Source of the DNA: Chlorophyllum brunneum | Taxonomy: Eukaryota; Basidiomycota; Agaricomycetes; Agaricales; Agaricaceae | NCBI GenBank assembly: GCA_963576785.1 | Contig: OY756140.1 | Location: 2,790,001 to 2,854,000 of the forward strand | DNA length: 64,000 nt | Direction of reading: 5' to 3' | In this document: positions 1 to 12,289 of the stretch, piece by piece | Layout of the letters: every line of letters starts with the position of its first letter | Numbering within the stretch: the first letter of the stretch is position 1 | Program-made: the position numbers and the translations under genes | The notes under the pieces: model-generated | The model's database searches: none | What the model was told of the DNA's origin: nothing | What the model saw: the letters and a program-made list of their open reading frames with translations, nothing else

Positions 1-3000
1 GTCGGAGGGTGGTGTGGTTGTTGACCAGCCACATTTGCAGCTTGAGGTTGAGATGCTTGCGACATATCAGTCCTTGGTTGTCCTCTCGCAGACGTGCTAC
101 CAAGTGGCGGATGAACACCCATGTACGCAGTAGCGTGGTTCTGATGTGGTGGGACAGGTTGCATGTGCATCATCACAGGACTATTCGCGTACATTGGTGC
201 ACCAGGGTGAGCATGTGCATGGGCCATCGCTGGGCTCATCATCGGCATACCTCGTCCTCGATCGGCGGCCGTACCTACGGGTGGCTGTGGTGGCGCACCG
301 GGAATCCCAGCCATTGGATGTGCGTAAACTGGTGTATTGGGGCCTGGATAGGGCATCATGGGGGTGGTGTAGGGCGGCATCATAGGCCGCATAATGTTGC
401 CGTGGTTGCCAGGCGCAGATGTTGGTGGCTGGTGGATCCAAATGGGTGCTTGATATATTGGTGTGTGACCATTAACAGGCATTCTGCCCGGCACAGGGCT
501 GGATGTCAATTGGTGCGGGTAGATAACAGTCGGACTGGGTGAGTGACTGAGCATGGGAGAGTAGTGTTCGTAGGAATGCGGTGGTCTCATCGCGTTTGGG
601 AGCATGGATGGATAAGGATAAGGGGAACGAGTTGCAGGTGTGTGTGTCGAAGGTGGGGAGATAGGGTTTCGGCTGGGGGTGGAATTGGAAGACGAAGAGG
701 GAACCTTCTGGAAGGCTTTTGTCACCTCGTGGAGAGATATGCGAGACGTAGTGGATGGTAGAGCGGGTGGTGGTGTCTCTCCATCCTCGGATTTAACCTC
801 CAGAATCGAGAACGGTACCGATGTCAGATCATCAGCAATTCCTTCCAATGAGTTGACCGGATTCAGATCAGATTTGTTCGCCGGCTGGGACCAGACTGCC
901 TTAAGATGTTCTGGGTCAGGAGCTCGCACGGTACCGTCTTTGATAGGCACATTCAAAGAAGCCCTGCCCCAAGGCGCCGATGTTGTAGTTGTGGAATGAT
1001 GACTTGGGGAAGGCGCCGAGATGCTGCGAGATGCCTGAAAAAAGGGGTACATCTCAAATCAGATATATAAGAGGTGTTGTTGCATGGACTTACGGAATCC
1101 TCTTCAAATTTACCTTCTGATGTCTTAGAATTGACTGCAGACAACAGTGCCGTACTAGTGTCTGCATCCGCCTTGACTCCATCCAGTAGGGGTGCGTTAC
1201 AGTTACTCCCCAAACTCGTCCGGCTTTCGTCTTGAGCTTGTGAACTGGTTTTATCTGCTTCTGGAGAATAGGAAACAGCAGAGAAAGACTCAGATCCCGG
1301 TTCATCTAACTCGCTCGTCACGATGAAATTCACAAGAGGCTTAGGATCCGCTTCTACGACGTCTATCCGCGAATCACGAATAAAAGCCACAACAGAGCCT
1401 GCAGGCATCTTCGGTTGTCTCGCCTTCGCATATATAGGAGGTTCTTCCTGTTGCTTCTCCGATGGTCTCGACCCTCGATCCCGAGTCCCAATATTATCTT
1501 TATCTCCATCAGCACCTTCCTTGTCCTTGTCCTCCACCTTAACCGGAAGCACTTTCCTCCAACTCGCAGCCCCGTCAGCATTCGTCGGTTTCCCAAATGC
1601 ACCCGCACTGTTATACCTGGGTCCCATACTGACTGTCCGTACTATCAGAGGTCCAGATCTGGACCGTGGGAGTGCAACACGAACTCTGTTACCTTTGTAG
1701 CTAGGAGGCGGTTGCTTGAAAAGCACAGAGTTGACGCTGAAATCCCGCTTGCTCATGCCCTGTACAGGAGGGTCAAATGAGAGCAACTCGAATCTTGCAG
1801 AATATAGCTTTTTCGAGAATCCGGCCTGCTGCTTCTTTGGAACAGGTTCGATACGATGCGACACTTTGGGTAGCTGTACTGTAAGATCTGCTGAGGGTGG
1901 TGTGTATAACGGGTCCGAGGATGTACCGAGAGGCTCTCGTATTTCCTCGAGCTTCTCTTCGAGTCGGGGTCTGGTTGGAGGTTGCCACCGCTCCCGTTGG
2001 GGTGAAGATTTCGCTACTGTGGCTGAGGATTGCGAGTGTCGTGGTGGCGGGGGTTCCGTCTCTGATAGCCCCGCTGGTGAACGATTCTCCTTGCTCGTTG
2101 CCCCGGTTGCCTGCATTCCATCAATGGCACCTCTGATTCTGGACATAACATCATCGAGTGCCGACATTGATGCCTCTGTATGCGGTCGTAGCCGAGGATA
2201 CGGAACAGTATAAGAGAGGGAAGACATACTCCCCGATGCCCGCACAGTCGCATCATCCTTCGCCACACTGACAGGCCCCGACTTATCTTCATTCTCACTA
2301 TTGGCATTCGTACCTGTCTTCTTTCTCCAAACATTGTCACTTTTGGAGGGGGGGCTGGTAGGTTCGTTGTCTTCGAAGAAATCGCTGGCTGTCGGTCGCG
2401 CCTTGGGTGATATAACTTCTTGTTTCGCCTCCGTCTCGACCTTCTCCGTCTCCTCTGCCACTTCGACCTCCTTTGGCTCCTTCTCATCCCCGACGAACTT
2501 GCCCATATTCGTGAAATCCACAACCTCGAGGTCAGTCATGGAACCCTCGGCGATATCAGCGACATGATCTAATGCAGTCGAAGGTGTTGACAATATTCCC
2601 GGTGCACTTGCTTGCGCCGAAGCCGAGTGAGGTGGACGAGGGTGGGTCTGTCGAGTAGAAGGTGGAGGATTGGCTTTCACTTTCGCCCTCCAAGACTCTG
2701 ATTGTGACGCTGGCGACGTATCAGGTACTGCCGCAAGCGTTCCGATACCGAAAGAAGGCCGCCGTGTACCGGTACCACTGCCAGCTTCCGAAGTCACTCG
2801 TCGCTGTTGACTGCGTTGTGATGGTGGTCGACGAGGCAGGGTCTTGGGTGATGATGTTGCGTCGAGACTAGGGCGGCGTCCTGAGAGGGGCGACTTTGAA
2901 TCATCAACCCCACTAACGGCATTCTCGAGGAAAGCGACAACCTCTTGATCCTGCTGCTCCTGTGGATAAAACTTAAGCATCATTGCAAAGAACAACTAGC

Positions 3001-5303
3001 AAAGCGACCAACCTGTGTCCTCGCCTCTTCCTTCCTCGTCCTCTCTTCCTCTTTAAGCTTCTCGGCCTCCGAAACCTTCATTTTCTCCTCCAACTCAGCC
3101 GCTTTCTTCCTCGCCCGCTCCTTCTGTGCCTCTCGTTCCGCTTCCTCCTGCTGCTTTCTCGCCTTTGCTCTCGCGGCCGCACTCTGCATCAAATCCTTCG
3201 TCACTTCATTCAAATCCGCTCCAGGCAACGCAATACTCGAGGCAGCACTGGGGGACAACACCAAGGTAGATGTATGCGATAAGGATGGGGAAGGTGGTGC
3301 AAAACGAGAGGACTGCGGTGACGTCGGCGTGTGAGCTTGTGGCTGGGGGAATCGACCATCTTGGTCCCGAGATGGTAAGCGACGGGGCAGGGGCATTTTG
3401 GGTGAAAGGTGAGGTGGAAGTTGACGAGCACCTTCTTGGGATGGCCGACGTGTTGCATGGTGAGGAACGGGTGGTGGTCCCATGTCTGAGCGTCGTCCTC
3501 GTTCGGAGGGCTCGCGGTCTCTGCCCTGTAGGGAAGTAGATGGTGTTATTTCGTGATATCCCCAGTCACTTCTTGTCGTACGAGGACTTGGAGGATGATC
3601 GCGTCTTGGTCCTGTATCGCGGCGATCACCAATATGACTAGGCCCAAAACCTCCTCTTGAAGGTGCACCATTGTTGGCTTTTGGTCGTAGAGGTAGTTCA
3701 CCATTGCCCGCCTTTTGCAACAACTGAATACCACCCTTCCTTGACTCTGCAGGAGATATCGACCCCTCATTATAGCTCCCCCTCCTGTCCTGGTATGTCG
3801 ATTGACCAGCACGAGATGAATGACTGTATGGTTCAAGTCTGTTTGAGCGCTCGTTGAATAACTGTGGTTGTGAATAATCTTGCCCTTGTAGAGAAGTGCC
3901 TCGACTTGACAAAGTAGGACTTGTGACGGTAAAGTCCTTTGCAGACGATGTGGGCGAGGGTTTAGACTTGGGCCAACTTCGGTCAAAGTCATCAACGAAA
4001 CGATCTTCCTTGCTCACAGGTTGACTGTGGTCGTCCGATGGAGGTGGAGAGGTAGAAGGTTCAGTTGCTTCAACCTTGTATTGTCTACCGTCTCCGAATT
4101 CAATGACTCCACCAAGAAAATCATCATTATCTTCTTCCATCTGCAATGAAGACCACAAACACAAAGCGTTGGAATTAATAAAATTACATTGATTGGACAT
4201 GAAACATGGCGCACCTCATCCCAATGATGCGTGTTTGGGTCAAGATGCACACCACGGAACGTATCTGCCTCTTCCTCCAGCCGATGTTTTACAGCCGACG
4301 CTGATTCGGGGGTCATTTTCTGGTCGTCTTGTTTAGGCTTCCGAGTCGCCGTACCTAAACAGAAACGATAGGAAATCCGAATAGAGACATCTCAGTAACA
4401 ACAACCACATACCTTTAGCGACCTCAGCAGCCGTCGGAAAATCCTCCGATGTCATAATGGGGGCTACTAGAGGCGGCCTGACATTTAGCCACGCTGGCTT
4501 CGTCGAGGACTTGGCACCATCCTTCTGCAAGTTGGTCGTCTGCAAAATTGCTGTCCTTGGCTGAGGCTGTATCACCTTACCTACATGAGGCAGCTGTGGG
4601 GCGGCAGAGTTAACGGGAACAGCAACTGCTGCGGCAGGTAAAGGAGAAGAGCCGATGGGTGAGTTTGTTCCGGTTGAAGAAGGGGCTGTGGATGTGGGGC
4701 GGGACCATCCTGGACCGGTTGTTGAGGACGGAGCAGGCGAGCCAGTGAGCTTGGCAGTGACGAGTCGAGAATGGGACTGCGCAGTCTGTATCTGTTGTCG
4801 AGCTAGTGCGGAAACATTACCACATATCGTTAGGATGGATGTACGAGATCTCGGAGGGGGGCCACCGAGATAGAAAGTGAAGACTCACACATAGAACCGC
4901 TTGACTTGCTTGAGGCGGAAGCTGACGAGGCGGTTCCCATTGCAGCAGTAGAGTTCTTTTCGAGGAACTTCTTGTTTATGTTCACTGCATTGAATTTCTT
5001 GTGTGGGTAAAGTGCTGTCGATGGAGATTGGGTGTTGCTAGAGCCTAGCTGGACAAGGGTGGGACGTGTAGGGGCAGATGCTAGCCGTGTTTCTGCAGTG
5101 GTAGTGGAAGCAGGGGTCGGGGAGTTCGAGTCCTTGGGTGCCACGAAGGACAGAGTGGTTGCCGGAGTCTCGGAGTCCTTGTTGACCTCTTCACTGGCAG
5201 AAGATGGGCCAGCACGCCCCTGTGCATGCGCCACGGAGATTTGGACCTCCTCGTTGCTATTCGATTCAGGCAGCAGGACCGGTTTCTGGTCGGTATTCGC
5301 CAT
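1..5303 (-). CDS. Large disordered BAT2/PRRC2-N-like protein (3' end outside window)
   Basis: Five visible exons on the minus strand give an open frame that runs off the left edge, well over 1,300 residues. The N-terminal part carries spaced conserved blocks: KKFNAVNINKKFLEKN, then PAWLNVRPPLVAP with EDFPTAAEVAKG, then GGVIEFGDGRQYKVE and KEDRFVDDFDRSWP. A charged helical stretch follows (RAKARKQQEEAEREAQKERA), before about 3,000 bases of Ser/Pro-rich sequence and a Pro/Met/His-rich tail near base 1. The order (short N-terminal block, WSRP-like stretch, EFPT-like block, acidic block, Arg/Glu helix) resembles the BAT2 N-terminal family (metazoan PRRC2, plant MOS1), whose members are cytoplasmic RNA or translation-associated proteins; this is an inference. 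Introns are near 4810-4889, 4350-4411, 4140-4215, 2965-3010 and 1037-1093. The start is set at the ATG at 5303. An upstream reading frame at 5374-5586 does not join in phase and may be leader. Function is not shown by the sequence. Confidence 0.6.
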
Positions 5304-5602
5304 AAACGCGTCAGAAGACGCCAGGTCTGTGATTTTCGAGATCCCGCGAGATGAACTGGAGACATCGATGAAGTCAGCATGATAAGTCAGCGAAAGGACA
5401 GCGAGAGAGAGGGAAGGAGGGAGGAATCAAGCATACCTGGGGTGATGCACCGCCAGTGAGGGAGTGAATATGCAGATTCTCAGCTCCTCCCTTGGCCCAC
5501 CCTTTCTGGCCCATCCCCGGCTGCTCCCCGGCCGAAATGCTCTCCACAGAAATCTCGCCGGCCGACCGCCGAAGTATATTACGCATTTAACCCTACATCT
5601 CC

Positions 5603-6404
5603 CTATGCTACCTCTGCAAGCTCAGTCTCCTTCTTCTGCAGGCGGTCGAGCTCAGCTTCCAACGCCACGTTTGCCATCTCTATCTGCAGTACACTCGAAA
5701 TGAGGTTGGTCCATCGTGTCTCCAGCGCCGTCAGCTGTTTCCCGAAACGGTCCTGTCGGAGAGCAGCTATTTCAGACTCATAAAAAGGAGAGTCGTTAGG
5801 ATACACACCTGTGAGTTCTTTCTGTCGCGGTTGATCTCGACGGTCAGGTCTTTGAGCTCCCCGAGCGTCTTTTCGATATTCTTGGCCTGTTGCTCCAGCT
5901 GGTAGTTGTGTATCCGCCAAGCATTGGCACCATAGGTTTGGAGCAGTGTCAAGTTCGTTTGTCTGCACCGATGTGAACAAGGCCAAAGACAACACCGCAA
6001 AAACCAACAAACCGTATTCGCTGATGTTCCAGCTGTGCACTGGCGTTGTCCAATGCGGCTTTCCAGCCCTCATCTGTTGCAGGTGTTGATGTTGGTGCAG
6101 GTAGTTGGTACCTTAGGGAATCCAGAGGAGGGAACTGCTCCTTAGCCTCGACGCGGGCCAATTCACCTTTGAGTAAAGGACTGTCCTGTAAATATCCTCA
6201 GCAACGGTTGACAACACGTCCTGCACTGTGCTCACGAACAGTAAAGAGTTCCACTTCTGATGGTACGCGGGGATGGAGTGCAGCTGGGACCTTGCCCAGT
6301 TCCCTTGCAATTTCCTGCTCTACCTTGTCCTTCAAAAAGGGATACTTCTGCAGATCATCGTCATAGTAAGGCAGAGAATCCAAGATATCGTCTTGCTGAG
6401 CCAT
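5603..6404 (-). CDS. BCAS2: Pre-mRNA-splicing factor SPF27/BCAS2 (Cwf7) homologue
   Basis: About 225 residues in four exons. The first exon begins MAQQDDILDSLPYYDDD, the conserved N-terminus of this family (DSLPY.D followed by a basic/acidic helix). Later exons give the block from LTLLQTYGANAWRIHNYQL to EINRDRKNSQ, which matches the family's NL.LL..YG.NAW...N..L and I..RK..Q patterns. The C-terminus is a long coiled coil ending KKETELAEVA. The family is a core subunit of the Prp19/CDC5L (NineTeen) complex, which acts in spliceosome activation in the nucleus. The ATG at 6404 is only about 108 bases from the divergent NDUFS3 start, so the two genes probably share a promoter. Introns are near 6200-6235, 5950-6012 and 5768-5810. 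Confidence 0.88.
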
Positions 6405-6512
6405 GGCAAGAACGAGATGTGGGCAGGTCGAATGTGATCAGGCCGGGAGATGCCGAGGTCGGGTTTGGGTGTAAAGTTGGCACCGACTTTGAGCACACTG
6501 ACGATCTTCAAA

Positions 6513-7658
6513 ATGACCCTCCGCCTCGCTACCAGAGCAGGCCGTGTCATCGCTACCGGGTCCGTGCGCCCTCCCCTCGCCACCGCCGCCGTCGTCCCTC
6601 GTAGTGCGCTCCACTCTTCATCCTCCAGCAAAGGCACGAGTTCTCCCGAAATTCCCCAAACACTACCACCTTGCTGACACCACCTCCAGCCTCCACCTCT
6701 CCTTTCACAGAACACACCTCACCAAATATCTCTCTCACAAAATATGCAGAAACCACAGAGGCTCTGCATACTTACGGCTCTTACCTTACCCAATGTCTTC
6801 CCAAGTTCATCCAACAATTCTCGGTTCTCAAGGATGAACTCACTCTTTATATCGCACCGTCTGCCGTCATTCCCGTCCTAACCTTCCTCCGTGACCACTC
6901 GCAATGTCAATTTAAGAGTGTCATGGACATCAGTGGTGCCGACTACCCCGAGCGCGAGAAACGTTTGGAGGTCGTCTATCATCTGTTGAGCGTCAAGTAC
7001 GGCGGAAGGATTAGGGTCAAGACATATGCCGGAGAGGCAGATCCTGTCCCTAGCGCTGTTGAGGTTTTCCGTGGTGCCGACTGGTATGCGTTTCCGACAA
7101 TTTTGTTTCCAAAACTGAATACGTCTGGATTAGGTATGAACGCGAGGCTTGGGATCTCTACGGTATCTTTTTCAACGGTCACCCCGACCTGTAAGCAATG
7201 TTTTGTATTGCGGAAACGTTGAACCCTAACATACCATTTCAGTCGCCGTATCCTGACTGACTACGGTTAGCACTACCGTTCACTAACCCCAATTTACACA
7301 ACTCAATCTTGTTCAGGTTTCGAGGGCCACCCACTGCGCAAAGACTTCCCTCTCACCGTAGGTTCCTTAGTCACCTCCAAACATTTAATACCCATGCCAT
7401 GTTAAGGGTTATACCGAAGTCCGGTACGACGAAGAGCGCAAGCGTGTCGTCTACGAGCCCCTCCAACTCACCCAAGCATTCCGGTATATTTTTCCCCCCC
7501 GGCTATGTATATCCTAGAATTTTTACAATTTTGGTTCCAGCAATTTTGAGTCGCTATCTCCTTGGGAACAGGTCGGCGATGGCGCCAAGCCTCCTAGGCC
7601 GGACAACCTCAAGCCACTACCCCCTCCTCCCAAGCCAGAAGAGGCCAAGAAACAGTAG
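6513..7658 (+). CDS. NDUFS3: NADH:ubiquinone oxidoreductase 30 kDa subunit (complex I, NDUFS3/NuoC family)
   Basis: About 270 residues. The N-terminus [16 protein letters not shown] is Arg/Ser/Ala-rich without acidic residues, typical of a mitochondrial presequence. The body starts near [16 protein letters not shown] and contains the 30 kDa subunit core [13 protein letters not shown]. Across introns it reads the signature [43 protein letters not shown], nearly identical across species. It ends in a Pro/Lys tail, [11 protein letters not shown]. The product sits in the peripheral arm of complex I, in the mitochondrial matrix. Introns interrupt the core near 7084-7134, 7191-7242, 7266-7317, 7359-7404 and 7484-7541. 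The presequence and mature frames are out of register near 6600-6710, so a further intron is needed there. A donor at about 6602 with an acceptor at 6687 or 6708 keeps the frame, but I could not fix it. Confidence 0.93.
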
Positions 7659-7800
7659 GGTAAATGGTAGCTTACTATGTGAAGACTCGGCGACTCTTTC
7701 ATATATATTAGATTACCATAGCCGCCTGAGACGTTGACCAGCAAATATAATACATGAAGCAAAGCACCATCCAGGTCCACAACAGGGAAACTGTAGCGCT

Positions 7801-9390
7801 TCATGATGCTCTGGGCTTCCCATTCTCCTCTTCCTCCTCTTCCTCCTCTTCATCCTCTTCCTCTTCCTCGCCCTCACCCTCACCCTCACCCCTCTCCCCA
7901 CCCTTATCCTCCCCACCCCCCTCCTTATCCTTGCCAGCCCAACCCATCCTAGCAACAATATACTCCTGCCCAATGGCCTCAACACCCATCCTCAAAGCCT
8001 CCGCGACCAAATCTTCCACCCAATCATACTGATCCCAAATAGCCAACCACTGGCTCGGCACGGACTGCGTGACGGTCATTTGAATCAAGAGGTGCTCCGG
8101 GTCCGAGAGATACAGCAGGAACGCAAGTTGCTGGTTTGACGATGCCGGGACAACCCCAACAGCCGGTATATGATATGTCGTGAAGAATGGTTGAACACGG
8201 AGGTAGACGTGGGAGTAAGTTGTGGGACTTGTTATGGTAGAGGATTTGGGTTTGGATTTGGATTTGTCTTCTGATTTGAGAAGTTCGTCGATGTTGGCCT
8301 GCGAAAGGATATCTCAGTCAATGAGTTGCATCAGTAATGAATAACATGCCTGAGCGAGCTTGACAGCGGCTTCGTAACCGTCGACAGCGTTCAACTCTCG
8401 CTTGCCGCTGCCTTCCTTCGGCTTCGATTCGTTACCCCTGTTAACAATGAGATCACCGCCCTCGACCTGTTCCATAACCTGTGACACTCTTAGCAGATCA
8501 ACAAACAATGGCAAGGTGCATATACTCACTCTAACAAATGCACGATAAGTGAGTGATTCGACACCATCGTATCCTTGCATATCGTGGCTCAGCCAGACTT
8601 GAATGACTTCATGCTCAGATATAGGGGGGGCGACAACATTTAGAATGTCGGTCAGCGTAGACAACCCCACTCGCTTGAAGTCCTGACCTATCCAAGGCTG
8701 CGTTCACTAACAGTTCCCGAGCACAAAAAGTGTGGATGTACCAAGCTTATCCAGCTGAGCATTCTTTGCATACTCGAGCATCCCCTCGCGCCACTTTCTC
8801 GCCTGCTCATTGTTAGGTATCTGCACTTGAGGAAGGTTTTTGACCTGTTCATCAACGGCAGTCCTAGCCTGTTGAATCGCGGCAGATGCAGTATTCCAAA
8901 CGGAGCCCCATCCCCATCCACCTCCGTTCCCAGAACCAGGAGTCGCTGGGGCTTGTTCCGTTGCTGCTCTCTTAGCTCCAGAATCACCAGCAGTAGACGA
9001 GGATGAAGAAGCCTGTCTATGCAGCGAGGTGGAAGAGGTTCCACCTCCCAACTTGACTCTCTCGGTGCTCTTCCTTACAGTCGGCGTGCCTGACCTCGAT
9101 GTACTGTGTATACTCGACGAGGGCCTACCTGCGGGCTCAATAGCTCTCTGCTGAATCTCGTCAATAAAAGCCAGGGCTTCAGCGGTCTCGCCTCCATTTG
9201 AAGCCGTATTTGCATTGTTAGGAGGAGGTGCTGAACGCCTGGTGGATGGTGTGGATGTGCGTGGGACCTGTGCACCAGTGCCACCATTTGAAGCTGATTC
9301 CGCTGGCGGTGCCTCGATGGGAGTAAAGGAGTCGAGATCGTCGAGGAGCTGGAGGGCCTCTGCCTGTTTTGATTTGGATTTGGAGGACAT
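7801..9390 (-). CDS. MTC1: Maintenance of telomere capping protein 1 (Mtc1) homologue
   Basis: About 450 residues in four or five exons. The N-terminus (MSSKSKSKQAEALQLLDDLDSF) is followed by a long Ser/Thr/Pro/Asn-rich region. The conserved family core comes next: GWGWGSVWNTASAAIQQAR at about residue 165, then VGLSTLTDILNVVAPPI, a YLRVQPF-type block encoded near 8180-8230, and DQYDWVEDLVAEALRMGVEAIGQEYI. This core matches the Mtc1/DUF5427 family; the yeast member is linked genetically to telomere capping, and the protein is associated with Golgi/COPI vesicles. The C-terminal tail after about 7940 is almost pure Glu/Gly and is encoded by a CTT/TCC-type microsatellite at roughly 7827-7875, so its length probably varies between isolates. 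The stop TGA is at 7801-7803. Introns are near 8300-8350, 8480-8530 and 8670-8745. Confidence 0.85.
7827..7875. repeat. Pyrimidine-rich trinucleotide microsatellite inside MTC1
   Basis: A run of TCC/TCT/TCA triplets on the plus strand encodes an acidic poly-Glu tract with Asp on the minus strand, near the C-terminus of the Mtc1 homologue. It is immediately followed by a Gly-Glu repeat (CCCTCACCCTCACC on the plus strand). Confidence 0.8.
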
Positions 9391-12289
9391 GAGGTGATAC
9401 TTTGTGTTACATCAGTAGTGCCGTTGCTAGTTGGCGAATGCGATCACAGGCGTGATGATGGTCACTCCCTGTGACACGACAGGTATGTCTGTGCCCTGCA
9501 AAAGCTCGAAGTCTCCGCGTACAAGGCATGGTGTGGTGCCCACAAATACACAGCCAAATCAGCCTGAACTTGTGGAGCATCTCAACTCGTCCTTCGCATT
9601 TGTCCGATAGAAGGATAAAATAGAAAACACAACGTCCAGGCTCGGAATCCGCAATAGGCATCCTCAAAGACCTCAGCGCTTCGACAGGCTCTCTAACACT
9701 GCCGTGCATATGGTGCTATTTCTCGTTTGCTCTCCCCTCAGCCTCCTCCGATTGGACCTGCTAACCAGCCTCTGCTCTCCGGACTCCGAAACCCCGGAAC
9801 TATCGTCCTTCCCCTATTTTCCATTCCCATGCCTCGCCCCCAAACCCCAATTTCCTTCCAGGTCCAATACGCTTCCAGCCAGAATGTCCAGACCCCACCA
9901 AGTGGTTCCAACTTATTTTCGTCGGCGGAATTCGAAGCCGCGAAGCCCCTGGCTATATAGCAATGTCATCGCACTGAGTGGGGTTACGCAACCAGTCCCT
10001 TCCGTCGTTCAAAATGTCAAAAGAGGGTGGCTTTACAGCAGCGTTCTCCTGTAGGAAGCTGAACTGATCAAGTATGGACTGATCCAATATCGGAATTAAT
10101 TATGACGCTGGATGACTTTTCCTCCGGCATGCCCATAATCAATTTTGTCCTGTCCAAGCCGAATAGGAACGCATGAACGCCAAGATATCTGGCAGCTTGG
10201 GCGCTGTTCAGCGTTAGCTATTACTCTAAAGGCGTGTGTTGCTCGAAGCGTGTCTGGCTCTCGATCCGAGCCCGACCCGAGCTTCTGATTGTAGCACCCC
10301 GGCGTTATTACACATACAAGAGGCAGGAGCAGCACCGCTCCGCGAATAGGACAAGAATTATATTATGATGATTGGAAAGGAAGCACATGTGTAAGCCTTC
10401 GAAACAATTAACAGCATTGACGGTCGGAAAGAGGTTGGCGTTATGCATCTCGATAAAGACACCTACTCCTGATTAATGATCATTGGCCGATGCGCTGAGA
10501 GAGAGCCAGCATCTCGCCAATAGCTTCCAAAGAGAAAGGGCCATAAATATCGTCGCCCATTTCTGTTTTCATCACAAGTGATGTAAACTCAACTTGCACA
10601 TAACTCGATTCTGCTTTTTCTCGAACGGTTCTACAGCGGCCAGGGTTGGTAAATTTCATCGAGGGAAACAAGAAGGTTTTATTTGCAAGCTCAGTAATCA
10701 ATTCGAACACGGCCGCGAGCGGGCATGAGTTATTCAAGACGCTTCTACGCCAGCGTTCCAAAGACCTTTTCTTTACGTCGAATTTCTCTCACCGGTCTCC
10801 CTGTGACCTCGGAGCAAGAACTTTCCCACCTCAGATCCAATTACTTGTTCCCCCTCTCAGGTCGGAGGATAACGTTGCTGTTCTACATTGATATGTTAAT
10901 GATCCAGGCTTCCACGACGATTACCAAGACAAATAAGGTTTTTTCCCCTCACTGCTTTCCGTAAACGGAGGGATCTTCTGATATCAGATAACTAGAACAA
11001 CGTTGCTCGTTAACCCTTGACAGGTGCAGTGTTGAACCTAGGAAGACTCAAGGAACGAAATAGATTTAACCGGGGAGGGGTGAAATACAGCGGTTTTTAG
11101 AATCGAAATTTAACCGGTCATTGAAACCGTAATAGATCCCGAATATCCTAATATCAGCACAGGTCAATGGGAGGTTTCTGAAGCGAGAAATCTGGAAGTC
11201 CACGGATGAGCGCCATGAAAGCTTTATCTCCCCTTGGGCCCACTGCCAGCCTGGCTAACCAAAAGCTCCGAGAGAGAAACCATATTGAGATCAACCTCTC
11301 CGATTCCAAAAATACGAGATCCATCAGACTCGCCCGGAGACTGAGGCCACCTCTCGGGAGAGACCAATTCCAGCGTCTTGGCCCCAATGTCACACTTTGA
11401 CAGCCAAAGGAAGCCGTAGGCCGTAATTTCGCGCAGAAGTTCCTTTTCCTAGAGAACCGCACTGTATATAGCAGTTGCTTATTGTTCTTGATGACGGATG
11501 AAGACGTCCGAAACGACAAGCACGAGGCACGGCGACGTCTATGCCCTGATTGTATCGAACCGGATTGACTGATGGATTTCTGGGCTATGCCCGTCATCCG
11601 AATACATAATACGGTTGCCACCAGCATAATCCAGCAAGCTGATCAAGTGGCTGAAGCCCCAACGGGATGTCGAGGCTTTTAGAGAATAGGCAGAGGACCA
11701 ATTGAAAGCTTCCGCATGGCGGGCTTGGACCGCCTGTGTCTAGGGCCCAAGTTCCCTTTATCTGTTATCGGAAATGGCCAAAGGACTATAGGACAGAAAT
11801 ACTCAACACTCGGTATCCTAGGGACTGGGGCGCTGTGTCAGGGAACGAGAAACCGACCAATCGGTTGTATCTCGTAGATTGATTGATTGACTCTTGTCTC
11901 CCCCGTTAAGTTCGCAAGCAAGACGTGTTCTCCGTCAATGAAACGATGCAGAAGGCCCTCGGACATTAGGGCAAAGAGGCAATCAGCTATACAAAAGAGA
12001 AGCAGCTGGGTAAAGGGATACATACATGTCCAATGCATCCGCGCGTCAGCTGATGAGTGAGAACAGTCTGTGGAAATTTCGAAAGGCGGCGCATGAGCTT
12101 GGATATTGATACGTGTCAGCGACGAAGAAGGCCCGTTCTACTGCCTGGTGAAGACCAAGGGCGGCGAGGGGTGGACGGAGAGTAGCCGGAGTGGATTGGG
12201 GGTGGCATGTGATTACGAACCGGAGCTTTGCCTAGCAGGCCAGCGCACTCTCCTCTCTCCTGCCCAGTGCTCCTCGTGACTCCCCCGCC
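9391..12289. other. Gene-free stretch between MTC1 and PXMP4
   Basis: About 2.9 kb with no recognised gene. Open frames are short and lack conserved motifs; the longest are at 9407-9709 and 10480-10761 on the minus strand and 9704-10054 and 12228-12617 on the plus strand. The right end presumably holds the PXMP4 promoter and the left end the MTC1 promoter. I saw no tRNA, rRNA or transposon protein. Confidence 0.5.

Noticed and set aside
2980..4200. Assignment of the large protein to ataxin-2/Pbp1
   Set aside because: The acidic GGVIEFGDG block looked Lsm-like at first, but no LsmAD domain or PAM2 motif follows; the block order fits BAT2-N better.
5374..5586. Reading frame MRNILRRSAGEISVES as the true first exon of the BAT2-like gene
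   Set aside because: Its natural donor (phase 0 after PQ) does not match the phase of either acceptor before MANTDQKPV, so the join would shift the frame. It may be an upstream leader frame.
9704..10054. Overlapping plus-strand open frames upstream of MTC1
   Set aside because: Two overlapping frames of similar length with Pro/Ser-rich composition and no conserved block; probably chance.
10480..10761. 93-residue minus-strand open frame
   Set aside because: No recognised motif, no supporting splice pattern or signal sequence, and it lies in a motif-free region.
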